Assembly (NCBI RefSeq): GCF_000340885.1
Contig: NC_020291.1
Span: forward strand, 5,455,001-5,519,000
Origin: Clostridium saccharoperbutylacetonicum N1-4(HMT)
GTDB taxonomy: Bacteria; Bacillota; Clostridia; Clostridiales; Clostridiaceae
Direction of reading: 5' to 3'
Length of the DNA stretch: 64,000 nt
This document shows positions 8,526 to 16,940 of this stretch, piece after piece. The notes under the pieces were generated by a model that was given only the letters and a program-made list of their open reading frames with translations, did not search any database and was not told where the DNA came from. Position 1 is the stretch's first letter. Every line of letters starts with the position of its first letter. The position numbers and the translations under genes are program-made.

Positions 8526-9944
8526 TTATCTTTCATTAAATGCAAAATGTGTTTTTGCATTTTCGTAACATATACCTTGAACAATCTTTTTAAGTAATTT
8601 CATATTCTTTGGAACTTCTCCATTTTCTACCCATTCCCCAATTAAATTACAAGCAATTCTCCTAAAATATTCATGTCTTGTATATGATAAGAAACTTCTA
8701 GAATCAGTAAGCATTCCAACAAAACGACCTAATAATCCAAGATTGGCTAATGCTTTCATTTGTTCTATCATTCCATCTTTATTATCATTAAACCACCAAG
8801 CTGCTCCAAATTGCATTTTTCCTGGGATTCCATCTCCTTGAAAATTTCCTATCATAGTTCCAAGAACGTAATTATCCTTTGGATTCAATGTATATAGAAT
8901 TGTTTTAGGAAGAGAATTTTCCTTATCTACAGAATCTAAAAGCCTTGAAAGTGGATAAGCTATACTTTCGTCATTAATTGAGTCAAAGCCTGTATTAGGT
9001 CCTATTTTTTTATGCATTCTTGTATTATTGGCTCTAAGTGCTGCAATATGAAGCTGCAATACCCATCCAAGTTCATGATAAAGTTTAAATACATGTCTTA
9101 AAGTATATGTTTTATATTTCTTTTCTTCTTCTGTACTTATTGCTTTGCCTTCAAGCGCTTTAGCAAATATTGCTGCCGCTTCTTCTTTTGTTGTTTCTGC
9201 ATAAACAACTACACCATCAATACCATGATCTGCAACTTTGCATCCAACTGAATGGAAAAATCTTATTCTTGAATCTAAAGCTTGTAAAAACTTATCGTAA
9301 TCACTTATTTTTATTTCAGATATATCTTCTAAAGCTTTTACCCATTCAACATAGCCATCTGCATTTATTTCTACACCTTTATCAGGTCTAAATGTAGGTA
9401 AAACATTTACATTAAAGCTAGTATCTTCTTTAAGTTTTATGTGATATTCTAGTGTATCTATTGGATCATCAGTTGTACATATAGTTTCTACATTTGATTT
9501 TAAGATTAAATCTCTTACTGCAAATCCATCTCCACTAAGTAGTTCATTAGCTTTTTTCCAAATCATTGGAGCAGTATCTTCATCAAGAGGCTCATATATT
9601 CCAAAGAATCTTTGAAGCTCTAAATGAGTCCAATGGTAAAGAGGATTTCCTATAGACATTGGTATAGTTTGTGACCAAGCTAAGAATTTGTCATAATCAC
9701 TTCCATCTCCTGTGATATATTTTTCATCTATGCCATTGCTCCTCATTGCTCTCCATTTGTAATGATCTCCATACAACCATGCTTCTGTTATATTATTGAA
9801 CTTTTTATTATCATATATTTCCTTTGGATCAATATGACAGTGATAATCGATAATGGGTAAATCCTTTGCATAATTATGATATAACTCTATAGCGGTTTCG
9901 CTAGATAATAAGAAATTTTCATCCATGAAATTTTTCAAATTCAT
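8526..9944 (-). CDS. uxaC: Uronate isomerase
   Basis: Interconverts D-glucuronate with D-fructuronate and D-galacturonate with D-tagaturonate, the first step of hexuronate breakdown. An amidohydrolase-like TIM barrel of about 472 aa. The metal-site motif is IDYHCHIDPKEIYDN; AAWWFNDNKDGM and the C-terminal LGRFVGMLTDSRSFLSYTRHEYFRR are family hallmarks. The frame extends to ATG 9971, but no ribosome site precedes that codon and an operator-like dyad overlaps it. The start near 9944-9947 has GTAGG before it and gives the usual FMDENF N terminus. Cotranscribed with the downstream symporter; the large space to uxuB suggests its own promoter. Confidence 0.93.
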   Translation of the reverse strand: MNLKNFMDENFLLSSETAIELYHNYAKDLPIIDYHCHIDPKEIYDNKKFNNITEAWLYGDHYKWRAMRSNGIDEKYITGDGSDYDKFLAWSQTIPMSIGNPLYHWTHLELQRFFGIYEPLDEDTAPMIWKKANELLSGDGFAVRDLILKSNVETICTTDDPIDTLEYHIKLKEDTSFNVNVLPTFRPDKGVEINADGYVEWVKALEDISEIKISDYDKFLQALDSRIRFFHSVGCKVADHGIDGVVVYAETTKEEAAAIFAKALEGKAISTEEEKKYKTYTLRHVFKLYHELGWVLQLHIAALRANNTRMHKKIGPNTGFDSINDESIAYPLSRLLDSVDKENSLPKTILYTLNPKDNYVLGTMIGNFQGDGIPGKMQFGAAWWFNDNKDGMIEQMKALANLGLLGRFVGMLTDSRSFLSYTRHEYFRRIACNLIGEWVENGEVPKNMKLLKKIVQGICYENAKTHFAFNER

Positions 9945-9965
9945 CATCCTACTTTCAAATAAATA

Positions 9966-9983
9966 TTTCATATTTGTATAGTA
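9966..9983. promoter_or_regulatory. Degenerate hexuronate-regulator operator at uxaC
   Basis: TTTCATATTTGTATAGTA matches 14 of 18 positions of TACCATACTTGTATGGTA, the palindrome found upstream of the GntR gene at 14126 and 13978. It lies in the uxaC leader, as the copy at 13978 lies in the regulator's leader. Predicted repressor site. Confidence 0.5.
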
Positions 9984-10118
9984 TTGAACTTAACAAGTTA
10001 ATAACCCACACTATATTAGTATAAGTACATTATTGCAATCTGTATCTATCCAACACTTTACCATAACGTTTTCTTAGATTTGATATGTCGACCTTTAGAT
10101 ATCGATAATTTTTTAATT

Positions 10119-10213
10119 AAGCTAATTTACTTTCCTTAACGTAGTAATTTCCAAAACTCTTCTTATTGTTTTAATACACCACTGTACCGATAAGGAAAGT
10201 TGTAAATTAGCTT
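10119..10213. repeat. Large imperfect inverted repeat upstream of uxaC
   Basis: AAGCTAATTTAC (10119-10130) pairs perfectly with GTAAATTAGCTT (10202-10213). TTTCCTTA (10131-10138) pairs with TAAGGAAA (10191-10198), after a 3-nt bulge on one side. The loop is about 52 nt. It lies between the uxuB 3' end and the uxaC promoter, 150 nt upstream of uxaC. It could be a terminator-like RNA structure, a small RNA or a MITE-type remnant. No T-run follows either side. Confidence 0.5.
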
Positions 10214-10346
10214 GATTTATGTTATAATTTGCTTCACATTATTTTTCTTAAACATTTCTATCATTCTTTGTTTATCTTATTTGACAGAGTAAAATAAATG
10301 GAGAATGATAAAAATGTTTATTTTTTATGCATGTAATTATCTTAAA

Positions 10347-11960
10347 TTATTTGCACTCTAAATACTTTTCTAAAGTTGATCTGACAGAACCAACTCCTGA
10401 AATCATTTCATTGAAATAGCCAACAACCTTTTCTCCTAAACCTATTTCATAAAGATTTACACCAAAAATTTCTTCGTTTGTTAATATAGGTTTTAAATCT
10501 TCTTCAACTAATTCTTTAGTACCTAATTTTACATTAGCTACATATTTCTTTAATTCATCTAATAATGGATCTGGGCTTAACTCCATTGCATTACCATTAT
10601 CATCTATTGCCATTAAATATCTGCACCAACCTGCAATAACAAGTGGAATATATTTAAGTTGTTTAGGATCTAAATCTTCTCTGTTACTATAAGCTTTAAT
10701 TGTTTCTCCAAATCTTATACCAACTTTTTGAGATGTATCTGAAGCAATTCTTTGAGGTGTATCAGGTATATATGGATTTGGAAGTCTAACTTCAACTACC
10801 TCTTTAATAAAGTCTTCAGGATTTATTATTCCAGGATTTACAACAACAGGCATTCCTTCTTCATATCCAATCTTTTCAACTAATTTCTTTAAAGCTGGAT
10901 CTTTCATTTCATCTGCTATTAAGTTAAATCCAAGAAGACATCCAAATACTGCTAGAGACGTGTGTAGCGGATTTAAACAAGTACAAACCTTCATTGTTTC
11001 AATTCTTTCTACAGTTTCTCTGCTTGTTAAAAATACACCTGCAGCTTCTAAAGGCATACGGCCATTTGGAAAATCATCTTCTATTACAAGATATTGTGGA
11101 CCTTCTGCATTTACAAATGGTGCTATATAAGTATTTTTGTTAGTTGTTACAATCTGAGTACTTTCGAAGCCATCTTTTTCTAATGTATCCTTAACGCTTT
11201 GTGATGGTCTAGGTGTAATTTTATCAATCATACTCCAAGGGAATGATACCTTCTTCTTATTATTGATATACTTAAGAAAATCTTCTTCTACAAGTCCATT
11301 TTCAATCCATTTCTTTATCATTGTTTCCATTGCATTATGAAGTTTCTCACCATTTTTTGAGCAGTTATCCATACTTACAAATGCTATTGGATGTTGTCCA
11401 TTTTGATATCTTGCATATGCTAAGGATGCAACTTTAGCAATAATACTTACAGGGTGTTCTAATCCATCTGTTATATCTTCCTTTAATAAATTCTTCACAC
11501 TATAACCTTTTTCTGTTATTGTAAAGCTTGCTATTTGCAAAGACGGATTTGAAAATATTTCTTTTAATCTATTCCATTCTTCTTTTCTTGAATAGTCACC
11601 AGCTAGACTTTCACCTATACTTCCTACTATTTTCTTTTCCAAGGTTCCATCTGGTTTCATAATTACTAATAAGCTTAAATCATCATGAGGGGAATAAATT
11701 TTATCTATAATTTCATAATCATATCCTTCTACGGCAACAATACCTGACTCTGCTTTTCCAGTATTTAAAAGTTCTTGCTGCAGCATTGCTATAAAACCTC
11801 TAAATATATTTCCTGCTCCAAAGTGAACCCATGTAGGATTTTCCTTAGTTAAAGCTGACATTTTGTCGTAATCAAATTTTGGAAGCTCTATTCCAGCCTT
11901 TTCCCATAATTCGCTCTTTTTAATACTTTCTTTACTTAGTACCAATTTTGAATTACTCAT
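10347..11960 (-). CDS. uxuB: Fructuronate reductase (D-mannonate oxidoreductase)
   Basis: Reduces D-fructuronate to D-mannonate with NADH, the second step of glucuronate catabolism. A 537-aa polyol/mannitol-type dehydrogenase. The N-terminal Rossmann motif is WVHFGAGNIFRGFIA; later CTCLNPLHTSLAVFG and the region before IAGWCRYLM are typical of UxuB/UxaB. The open frame begins at 12011, but ATG 11960 has a GAGGTG ribosome site and the family-like start MSNSKLVLS, so it is chosen. It lies 111 nt downstream of uxuA, in the same operon. A catabolite-repression-like box lies in the gap. Confidence 0.9.
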   Translation of the reverse strand: MSNSKLVLSKESIKKSELWEKAGIELPKFDYDKMSALTKENPTWVHFGAGNIFRGFIAMLQQELLNTGKAESGIVAVEGYDYEIIDKIYSPHDDLSLLVIMKPDGTLEKKIVGSIGESLAGDYSRKEEWNRLKEIFSNPSLQIASFTITEKGYSVKNLLKEDITDGLEHPVSIIAKVASLAYARYQNGQHPIAFVSMDNCSKNGEKLHNAMETMIKKWIENGLVEEDFLKYINNKKKVSFPWSMIDKITPRPSQSVKDTLEKDGFESTQIVTTNKNTYIAPFVNAEGPQYLVIEDDFPNGRMPLEAAGVFLTSRETVERIETMKVCTCLNPLHTSLAVFGCLLGFNLIADEMKDPALKKLVEKIGYEEGMPVVVNPGIINPEDFIKEVVEVRLPNPYIPDTPQRIASDTSQKVGIRFGETIKAYSNREDLDPKQLKYIPLVIAGWCRYLMAIDDNGNAMELSPDPLLDELKKYVANVKLGTKELVEEDLKPILTNEEIFGVNLYEIGLGEKVVGYFNEMISGVGSVRSTLEKYLECK

Positions 11961-11986
11961 TCTTATTTTCACCTCTTCAAAACTAT

Positions 11987-12000
11987 TGTTAACGTTAATT
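11987..12000. promoter_or_regulatory. Possible CcpA (cre) site between uxuA and uxuB
   Basis: TGTTAACGTTAATT matches the cre consensus TGWNANCGNTNWCA at 12 of 14 positions. It sits upstream of the uxuB ribosome site and would fit glucose repression of hexuronate use. A single site on an AT-rich background, so moderate to low certainty. Confidence 0.35.
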
Positions 12001-12071
12001 ATTTCTAGCATCTTAGTATACTAAAAGAAAGAATTTTCTTTTAAATATTAATTTCATTTTCTCTCTAAATT

Positions 12072-13133
12072 CTATTTATTTCTTTGTAATGAATCCCATA
12101 TTCCCCATATGTACATAATTCCAAGTGCTCTATCATAAAGTCCATAACCTGGTCTGCATTGTTCATTCCAAATATGTCTTCCATGATCTGGTCTTGCATA
12201 TCCAGTAAATCCAACTTCATGATATGCTTTAACTATGTCACATATATCTAGAGAACCATCACATGTTCTATGAGATGTTTCAATAAAATCACCATTTTCA
12301 TAAATCTTTACATTTCTAATATGTGCAAAAGCAATTCTATTTCCAAATTCTCTTATCATAGCTGGTACATCATTATTTGGATTTGAACCTATTGCTCCAC
12401 TACAAAGAGTTAGACAGTTATAAGGATTATCTACAAGCTTTAGTAATCTTGCTAAATCATTTCTGTCTTTTACTATTCTTGGTAGTCCGAAGATTGACCA
12501 AGGTGGATCATCCGGATGTACTGCCATCTTAATATCATTTATTTCTGCAACAGGTATAATTTGTTCTAAGAAATATTTTAAGTTATTCCATAAATCTTCT
12601 TCTGTTACATTCTTATATGCTTCAAAAAGCTGTGATAAATTTTTAAGTCTTTCTGGCTCCCAACCTGGCATTGTAAGGTCTGGATTTGATGCTATTTTAT
12701 TAACTAATTCCATTGGATCTATATCATTAATCTTTGCTTTTTCATAGAAAAGAGCTGTTGAGCCATCTTCTGCCTCTTTGTATAGATCTGTTCTAAGCCA
12801 GTCAAACACAGGCATAAAGTTATAACAAATAACCTTTACTCCAACCTTAGCTAACTTCTCTATTGTTTTTTTGTAATTTTCAATGTATTTATCTCTTGTT
12901 GGTAATCCTAGCTTAATATCCTCATGAACATTAACACTTTCAACAACGTCTAAGTTAAATCCATATTTATCAGTTGCTTCTTTTACCTTAAGAATTTTTT
13001 CCATTGGCCATTCTTCACCAGCTGCCATATCATGAAGAGCCCAGACAATCGATTCCACGCCTGGAATTTGTTTGATTTGATCAAGTGTTACGGTATCATT
13101 TCCTTCACCGTACCATCTAAACCCCATTTTCAT
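12072..13133 (-). CDS. uxuA: Mannonate dehydratase
   Basis: Dehydrates D-mannonate to 2-keto-3-deoxygluconate, which then enters the KDG kinase/aldolase route. 353 aa, a metal-dependent TIM-barrel enzyme. The recognisable blocks are the N-terminal MGFRWYGEGND, AVHPDDPPWSIFGLPRIV, TLCSGAIGSNPNND, IAFAHIRNVK and the C-terminal ARPDHGRHIWNE, which supply the metal and substrate His/Cys/Asp ligands of UxuA. Ribosome site GGAGG before ATG 13133. First gene of uxuA-uxuB. Genes for KDG kinase and aldolase are not in the window. Confidence 0.95.
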   Translation of the reverse strand: MKMGFRWYGEGNDTVTLDQIKQIPGVESIVWALHDMAAGEEWPMEKILKVKEATDKYGFNLDVVESVNVHEDIKLGLPTRDKYIENYKKTIEKLAKVGVKVICYNFMPVFDWLRTDLYKEAEDGSTALFYEKAKINDIDPMELVNKIASNPDLTMPGWEPERLKNLSQLFEAYKNVTEEDLWNNLKYFLEQIIPVAEINDIKMAVHPDDPPWSIFGLPRIVKDRNDLARLLKLVDNPYNCLTLCSGAIGSNPNNDVPAMIREFGNRIAFAHIRNVKIYENGDFIETSHRTCDGSLDICDIVKAYHEVGFTGYARPDHGRHIWNEQCRPGYGLYDRALGIMYIWGIWDSLQRNK

Positions 13134-13278
13134 AGTTATGTTCCTCCTGCTTTTTCTTGAGTTTTCTTAACTTTAGCTTAGCTATATAATTTCCATAAGA
13201 ACATAAACGTTCTAATTTCATATTTTATATAAGCCTCACCTCCCTTAATTACTAATAAAGTAATTCAAAATCACTTTA

Positions 13279-13950
13279 TTATTTAAAATAATCTGGATAT
13301 ATTTTTCTTACTTCATTTTTATCAAAGGTAACCATATTTAAATGTTCCTTCATAACTTCTTCTGCTTTTTCTGCATCTCTATTTTTTATAGCATTGAATA
13401 TTTCTTCATGTTGTGAATAGATATTATCCCAGTTTGGGTTAACTTCTAGTCTAAGCATACGAATTCTTTGAAACTCTATACTACCATCATTTATGCTATC
13501 CCATATTCTTTTCTTATTACTTCCTTCAAAAATTATCTTATGAAATTCTTCATCTGCTTCAAATAATTTTTTATAATCATGATTTTCAATATACATTTTC
13601 TGCAGTTTCAAATTCATTTCTAGTGCTAATGTTTTTTCAGGACAAAATTCCTTGCATGCTTCTTTCACCACAGCTCTTTCTAGATGTTCACGCAAAAATC
13701 TTCCATCTTCAACAGCATATAAATCAACTAAAGAAACAACCGTTCCTTTTTGAGGATAGATGTTAACTAATCCTTCTTGAGCTAAACGAACAAGCGCTTC
13801 TCTTACTGGAGTTCTACTCACACTATATCTTTCTGAAAGCTCTTTTTCAGAAATACTAGTGCCCGGTTCAAGGTATAAATTTATAATTTCTTCTCTTAGT
13901 TTATAATATATAGTTTTGCTCGTAGTATTTTTCTTTATATCTAATGCCAT
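13279..13950 (-). CDS. GntR/FadR-family repressor of hexuronate genes
   Basis: 223-aa regulator. The N-terminal winged helix carries ISEKELSERYSVSRTPVREAL, typical of GntR. The C-terminal FCD domain shows FEADEEFHKIIF, with the Asp/His metal-site residues of the FadR subfamily. ATG at 13950 follows AAAGGAG at good spacing; the upstream ATG at 13983 has no ribosome site and is embedded in the operator. Its position beside uxuA-uxuB-uxaC makes it a UxuR/ExuR-like repressor relieved by a hexuronate intermediate. Two strong palindromes in its own promoter region imply autoregulation. Confidence 0.88.
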   Translation of the reverse strand: MALDIKKNTTSKTIYYKLREEIINLYLEPGTSISEKELSERYSVSRTPVREALVRLAQEGLVNIYPQKGTVVSLVDLYAVEDGRFLREHLERAVVKEACKEFCPEKTLALEMNLKLQKMYIENHDYKKLFEADEEFHKIIFEGSNKKRIWDSINDGSIEFQRIRMLRLEVNPNWDNIYSQHEEIFNAIKNRDAEKAEEVMKEHLNMVTFDKNEVRKIYPDYFK

Positions 13951-13977
13951 TATATTATTCTCCTTTACCTTTTTACT

Positions 13978-13995
13978 TGCCATACTTGTATGGTA
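13978..13995. promoter_or_regulatory. GntR operator, copy 1 (leader of regulator gene)
   Basis: TGCCATACTTGTATGGTA matches the palindrome TACCATACTTGTATGGTA at 17 of 18 positions. It lies just upstream of the chosen start of the GntR gene. Confidence 0.75.
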
Positions 13996-14125
13996 GTTAA
14001 CTCTATACTTAATCTTACTATTTTTATCATGTAAAGTAAATTGAATAATTTATTCTTATAAAACTATTTGATTTCTACTGCATAATAAACTATATTTTTT
14101 GAACATATATTAAAATAATTATCAT

Positions 14126-14143
14126 TACCATACTTGTATGGTA
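14126..14143. promoter_or_regulatory. GntR operator, copy 2 (perfect palindrome)
   Basis: TACCATAC and GTATGGTA flank TT as a perfect 8-2-8 inverted repeat, 131 bp upstream of copy 1. The pair could support looping or cooperative repression of the regulator promoter. Confidence 0.8.
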
Positions 14144-14287
14144 GATATTTTTATTTTATCATAACCGTTTACAATGTCAAGCAAATATTTTATAATTTTT
14201 TAAAAATCATCCTAGCAATTATTATTGTGATTACTATAATCCTTTTAAGTATTAAATAGATTATTAATCCACTTAGATATCAACAAT

Positions 14288-14336
14288 AAAAAGAATCTCA
14301 AAAATGCTTTTATGCATTATTAAAATTCTTTTTACA
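14288..14336 (-). repeat. Duplicated terminator hairpin element, copy 2
   Basis: AAAAAGAAT (14288-14296) pairs with ATTCTTTTT (14325-14333), with inner AATGC/GCATT. It is nearly the same sequence as 6302-6350 and lies within a few bases of the stop codon of the leftward gene at 14340. Confidence 0.65.
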
Positions 14337-14339
14337 TAA

Positions 14340-14948
14340 TTATAATTTTTTAACCTTGAATTTATCACTATTATTTACTATTTTAATATTTAAATTATTT
14401 AATAATTTATCCAAACTTTTTATTTGATTAATATATTTTTTATTATTTTTTTCAATTACCTTTTCTATCATTTTAATTATAGCTTCTTTTTCTTCAGCAT
14501 CTAACTTAATTCTTTTACATATATATTCCCTGTTAATATGAATTAATGTAGTCCAAATTTGTTCTTCTACTATATTGTTAATATTCATCATAACCCATGT
14601 AAAATCTTTTCTTCTATCTTTTACAGGATATGCCTCTCTAAAGAATTTTATAAAGGCATTTTCTTCTTTAGGCTCCTTTTCAACTACATATTTACCAAAC
14701 TGATTTTTTAATTCATTTTGAAGATACATAATAGTATTTGGCTTAACTTTATCTGACATCTTCTCAATATTATCATAGATAAAATTATAAGTATCTTGAA
14801 TTTTCTCTGGATCAGCTTCGCCTTTTTTTAATATCCTTGCAACATCTATATATTCTAAAATGTTCTTCTTACAATTTAATTCTTTGTTATATAACTTTTG
14901 CCATATTTCTTCTGCACTTAAATTCTCTAAGCTTAAGTTTTCTTCCAT
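14340..14948 (-). CDS. Unknown helical cytosolic protein
   Basis: 202 aa, not recognised. No signal peptide or membrane segment. Composition is rich in Lys, Glu and Asn, and the pattern is mostly helical. Aromatic clusters occur at WVMMNINNIVEEQIWTTLIHINREY (described here as residues about 120-144). The gene has a good GAGGAG ribosome site and a close terminator, so it is very likely expressed. It is monocistronic between the hexuronate regulator and a DUF2461 gene, giving no functional hint. Confidence 0.6.
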   Translation of the reverse strand: MEENLSLENLSAEEIWQKLYNKELNCKKNILEYIDVARILKKGEADPEKIQDTYNFIYDNIEKMSDKVKPNTIMYLQNELKNQFGKYVVEKEPKEENAFIKFFREAYPVKDRRKDFTWVMMNINNIVEEQIWTTLIHINREYICKRIKLDAEEKEAIIKMIEKVIEKNNKKYINQIKSLDKLLNNLNIKIVNNSDKFKVKKL

Positions 14949-15105
14949 GCCTACACTCCTCTGTATCTTTTAAGATAGTATATATTAATAATAATCGTAC
15001 TTATAAAAATATTTGTAATAAATTGTTATCAATATTTGCGATAATTTTATCACAATAAAACAAAAGGAGCAATTATAATAAATACTATTCTGAAATTTTA
15101 TTTTT

Positions 15106-15822
15106 CTATTTATTTATCTCCTTACTTTTTCTAACTTCCACACTACATAAATAATCATAAATAGGTTTGAGCATAGTAAAAGCTGTTGTCAAATCTTTTA
15201 ATATATCCTTTGTAAAAAGTCTCTCAACTTCAACATTGTTGTGAACTAAGTGGATACTTTTCCTGTTATACCATTTGTTTATATTTGTTGGTTTAGTAGA
15301 ATCTAAAATTCTTTTATATTCTTCCCCCTCAATTGTAAATACATTTTGTTTATCAAAAAATGAGATAGCTTTTTCAAAAGATTTTTGATTCTCATCTATC
15401 ATCTTACGGAATACATCCATAGACTCTTTAGATGCACTATAATATCCCATCCCATAACGATAAGATTGTGGAGAAATTTCAAAGAAAAAGGCTGGAGCAT
15501 CTCTCCATTCTTTTTTGCCTCTTTTAAAGGTTAAGAACATGGTATTTTTATATAAAGACTTGTCCTTTGAAAATCTTATATCTCTAAAAATTCTTGATAT
15601 TGTTTTATTAATTACAGGGGCAACATCAATAAGATCATCAATATTAAGCATTTGCTCACTTAAATCTATCACTAAATTTTGAAATGGTTTTAATAAATAT
15701 TTGTTATAGTCATCTCTATGGCTTTCGAACCATTCCTTACTATTATTTACTCTTACATCATTAAGAAACGTTAAAGATTCTGGTGAAAAACCTTCAAATT
15801 TACTAACATTATTTTTGTTCAT
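15106..15822 (-). CDS. DUF2461 / TIGR02453 family protein
   Basis: About 238 aa. The family pattern is clear: FEGFSPESLTFLNDVRVNN, then KEWFESHRDDYNKYLLKPF, SRIFRDIRFSKDKSLYK, and FFFEISPQSYRYGMGYY. Members are widespread and of unknown biochemical function. The longer frame starts at 15882, but ATG 15822 has GGAGG 8 nt upstream and begins just before the conserved domain. It is monocistronic. Family call is firm, function unknown. Confidence 0.85.
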   Translation of the reverse strand: MNKNNVSKFEGFSPESLTFLNDVRVNNSKEWFESHRDDYNKYLLKPFQNLVIDLSEQMLNIDDLIDVAPVINKTISRIFRDIRFSKDKSLYKNTMFLTFKRGKKEWRDAPAFFFEISPQSYRYGMGYYSASKESMDVFRKMIDENQKSFEKAISFFDKQNVFTIEGEEYKRILDSTKPTNINKWYNRKSIHLVHNNVEVERLFTKDILKDLTTAFTMLKPIYDYLCSVEVRKSKEINK

Positions 15823-15938
15823 TTTAATATCCTCCATTCCTAAAATCATTATAAATCTAAGACAAGGTAAGTTAATAAACACTATAAGTGAACAAACTTA
15901 AAATAGATCTTTTTAGTTTCAGTCATAATATATTTGAT

Positions 15939-16757
15939 TTATACTAACATAAGTTGTTCTAATTTATTTTTTGTATAATCATCTATTGGCATTTGAATGG
16001 TTATATACGCTCCCTCTATTTCTGTAGACATAAATGAAATATAGCTTAAGTATAAGTCTCCTACTAACGGATGATGTAAAAGTTTTTGCCCCTCTGGTGT
16101 GCCCATAATACCTTGATTACTCCACCATTTATTAAATAAACAATTTTTTTCATTTAATTCATTTATAATCTCATTTATTGTATTATCATTCTCATAATAG
16201 CTATAATTTGCTCTTAATTGTTCAACACGTAGTTTAGAATGCCCCTCCCAATTATCTAATAATCCCTTTAGATAATCATCATTAAAAGCTCTCCAAACAG
16301 AATTTCTTTCTTTTTCATTCATTTCTTCATAATTACCATAAACTTTTAGTGCTGCCGTATTCCATCCAATCATTGTTAATTTGCTATCAGTAACGTATGC
16401 TATGTTAGGATTTTGATTGTCCAAAAATTTTTGTAATGTATTCGAAATGATAGCGGTAGTAATGTCTTCCATAGGTAATTTTTTATCTGTCAAATTAAAT
16501 AAATATCGTTTTTCTTCATTATTTAATTGCAACACTCTACTCAAAGATATTAATACATCTATTGATGGATTAACATTTTGTCCTTGTTCAATACGCACAT
16601 ACCAATCAATACTTACTCCTGCTAAATCAGCGACTTCTTCTCTCTTTAGACCTTTTACTCTTCTTTTTTTATCAAATTTGAGTCCAAATTGCTCTGGCCT
16701 TAATGTGGATCTTTTCTTTTTTAAAAATAATCCAAGTTCTTTATTTTTAGACATCAT
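15939..16757 (-). CDS. XRE-type regulator with MmyB-like ligand domain
   Basis: 272 aa. An N-terminal helix-turn-helix (residues about 10-75) carries KREEVADLAGVSIDWYVRIEQG, the typical MmyB-group variant. The C-terminal domain (about 105-265) has the family blocks WNTAALKVYG, ERNSVWRAF and HPLVGDLYLSY; related MmyB-like domains bind fatty-acid-like ligands. Ribosome site AGGAG before ATG 16757. Divergent from an MFS exporter and ferredoxin-nitroreductase, which it likely controls. Confidence 0.85.
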   Translation of the reverse strand: MMSKNKELGLFLKKKRSTLRPEQFGLKFDKKRRVKGLKREEVADLAGVSIDWYVRIEQGQNVNPSIDVLISLSRVLQLNNEEKRYLFNLTDKKLPMEDITTAIISNTLQKFLDNQNPNIAYVTDSKLTMIGWNTAALKVYGNYEEMNEKERNSVWRAFNDDYLKGLLDNWEGHSKLRVEQLRANYSYYENDNTINEIINELNEKNCLFNKWWSNQGIMGTPEGQKLLHHPLVGDLYLSYISFMSTEIEGAYITIQMPIDDYTKNKLEQLMLV

Positions 16758-16811
16758 TACCAGCTCTCCTATTTATATTTAATTATTAATGATAATACGT
16801 GTAATTTGCAA

Positions 16812-16830
16812 AATTATTTTTCAAATAATT
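16812..16830. promoter_or_regulatory. Dyad between MmyB-like regulator and MFS gene
   Basis: AATTATTT and AAATAATT flank TTC as a perfect 8-3-8 inverted repeat in the divergent intergenic region. It is a candidate operator of the MmyB-like regulator. The pure A/T content weakens the case. Confidence 0.35.
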
Positions 16831-16940
16831 CCAAATAAATTAAACATGGTATTTTTAATCATATGATAACTTAGCTTCTATTTAAAATAATACTTTCATT
16901 ATACACTATTCTCATGAAATATAGAGAGGAAGATGTAAAA

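Noticed and set aside
16417..16782. 121-codon plus-strand frame over the MmyB-like regulator gene
   Set aside because: It is antisense to a well-supported gene and has no ribosome site.
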